Part shown: positions 63,100 to 64,000 of the stretch, one piece after another | How positions within the stretch are numbered: the stretch's first letter is position 1 | Layout of the letters: every line of letters starts with the position of its first letter | The notes under the pieces: model-generated | What the model was told of the DNA's origin: nothing | What the model saw: only the letters and a program-made list of their open reading frames with translations | Database searches by the model: none | Position numbers and translations under genes: made by a program | NCBI GenBank assembly: GCA_956465555.1 | Contig: OY101119.1 | Span: 2,900,629-2,964,628 of the forward strand | Origin: Nitzschia sp. pyKryTriq1 | Taxonomy: Eukaryota; Bacillariophyta; Bacillariophyceae; Bacillariales; Bacillariaceae | Reading direction: 5' to 3' | Length of the DNA: 64,000 bases

Positions 63100-63196
63100 C
63101 ATTGTCGGCATTTGCGGACAGTACCATCACCAGCAGGAGAATATCCAGTCGAAGGAAGAATTCACGATGGATTCGGTGTCGAGGCGAACGTACCAC

Positions 63197-64000
63197 TTAC
63201 TTCGTAGTACCACTGGAATTGCTTTCACGCAAATTTCGAAAGGCATGCGAAATCTTCTGTCGCACTCTCTCCTCGGACACCTCGACCCACCCCCCAGAAG
63301 GATCTCCAGATGCTTTGATGAATCGGCAACCTCTCTCCTTCAGAAGTTTGGATACGTGGTCAGCCACCAATATCTTTTCGTAGTTGGTGGCACTTTCGTA
63401 CTTGGGACTGTATTTTAAAAGCAGCTGCTTGTACAGTCGGTTGCCTTCCGATTTCTGGCCCCGTCGACCCCGTCCCATGATTACATCCATCGGCGAAGGC
63501 GTGATTGCCTCCCCAGCAGCAGTTGCAGCTGGAGCTACTGACGAAGAAACACTGGAAGACGCTGGTGAGGGCATTGAAGCCACTGCACTGCTGCTACTGG
63601 GCCTTGTTCGTTGCTGACCCAAGGACTGAAACCATTTATACAAATGTGTGGTATTGATGACGCCGTCATCTGACAAGGGAAATGTGTTTTTGTCGATAGG
63701 TATACCAAACGTTCGAAGGCGATCCTGGCATTCGGCATGGGTCCCAGAATGAGTGCGAAATCTCACGAGGCATTCCGAGGTCATACTATGGCTAGCAATG
63801 TCGAAGAGTCTCGCCAGCGACGGATTGTCGTAACAGGCATGGGCACCTTCAATTCTGATCGGCAGAGAGGAGCATATATCCAAGCATCTGTCAGGCTGTT
63901 CCTGAGAAAACTTTTTCTGCCCAATCCCATAGTAGATCAGCACGACACCAGTCTTTTGTATACCCTCATCCTTTGCCACCAAAGTGGTACCGACAAAGAA
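63197..64000 (-). CDS. CRAL-TRIO/Sec14-like + DUF6824 protein 4, 5'-truncated by window edge
   Basis: The frame is open to the right edge, so the N terminus is missing. Visible: the second half of the Sec14-like lobe (GVVLIYYGIGQKKFS, RIEGAHACYDNPSLARLF, GTHAECQDRLRTFGIP), a Ser/Ala/Pro-rich linker, and a complete DUF6824 (PSPMDVIMGRGRRGQKSEGN, LLKERGCRFIKASGDPSGGW, VRQKISHAFRNLRESNSSG). The layout matches the genes at 33.7, 40.2 and 47.1 kb; DUF6824 here is closest to genes 2 and 3 (MDVIMGRGRRG). It is on the opposite strand from the others. Confidence 0.85.
   Translation of the reverse strand, partial: FFVGTTLVAKDEGIQKTGVVLIYYGIGQKKFSQEQPDRCLDICSSLPIRIEGAHACYDNPSLARLFDIASHSMTSECLVRFRTHSGTHAECQDRLRTFGIPIDKNTFPLSDDGVINTTHLYKWFQSLGQQRTRPSSSSAVASMPSPASSSVSSSVAPAATAAGEAITPSPMDVIMGRGRRGQKSEGNRLYKQLLLKYSPKYESATNYEKILVADHVSKLLKERGCRFIKASGDPSGGWVEVSEERVRQKISHAFRNLRESNSSGTTK

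Overview
The window looks like nuclear DNA of a diatom, probably a raphid pennate; the species cannot be fixed from the sequence alone. The reasons are intron-poor genes with short introns (about 90-160 nt) bounded by GTRAGT...AG, the standard genetic code, long Gln/Asn/Asp/Ser tracts, and protein types I know as typical of diatoms. These include CRAL-TRIO/Sec14-like proteins joined to the diatom domain DUF6824, a class C (GABA-B-like) receptor with a periplasmic-binding-type ectodomain, and small TPR-like proteins. There is no bacterial operon structure, CRISPR array or intact transposon.

Layout, left to right: an unknown 5'-truncated gene (3-2195, +); sphingosine-1-phosphate lyase (2471-4357, -); a four-exon GABA-B-type receptor (4950-7771, -); an FAD monooxygenase (8400-9818, -); a two-exon TBC Rab-GAP (10748-13238, +); TPR-like protein A (13504-14520, -); a BTB/T1 protein (15554-16810, +); an LRR-like protein (17201-18955, -); a DUF6824 protein (19694-20686, +); a Cys-rich membrane protein (21582-22952, -); a glycosyltransferase (23633-24856, +); a secreted protein (25359-26009, -); a multi-span membrane protein (26723-28534, +); a small one-TM protein (28970-29407, +); a Qc-type SNARE (30327-30863, +); a Ser/Glu-repeat membrane protein (31732-32928, -); CRAL-TRIO+DUF6824 protein 1 (33708-35732, +); a bZIP factor (36249-37040, -); a P-loop kinase (37896-38699, -); CRAL-TRIO+DUF6824 proteins 2 and 3 (40231-41756 and 47123-48734, +) with a STAND-like ATPase (42980-46417, +) between them; a class A-like 7TM receptor (48981-50702, -); a small membrane protein; a YqgF-like protein; a possible small gene; an LCAT/PDAT-like acyltransferase broken by a 400-base N gap (54670-56834, +); TPR-like protein B, a paralogue of A (58266-59036, -); an alpha/beta hydrolase-like protein (61603-63099, +); and CRAL-TRIO+DUF6824 protein 4, cut by the right edge (63197-64000, -).

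The most distinctive content is a loose cluster of DUF6824 genes: five in 64 kb, four of them with a Sec14-like lipid-binding module in front of the DUF6824 domain. Two of the four share an intron at the same place and phase. A lipid-sensing module joined to a compact basic, possibly DNA-binding, domain suggests a family of lipid-responsive regulators; this is inference. Several neighbours also act on lipids, membranes or signalling (S1P lyase, LCAT-like enzyme, two 7TM receptors, TBC protein, SNARE), but on both strands with separate promoters, so I see no operon-like co-regulation.

The spacers are unusual. The palindrome TACCGGTA recurs dozens of times between genes and I saw it in no confident coding region. 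There are also local duplications at 14620-15058 and 39121-39982, a 26-bp direct repeat flanking the FAD monooxygenase, a 7-bp tandem repeat beside its start, and a triple palindrome near 60.9 kb followed by a CRE and a TATA-like box.
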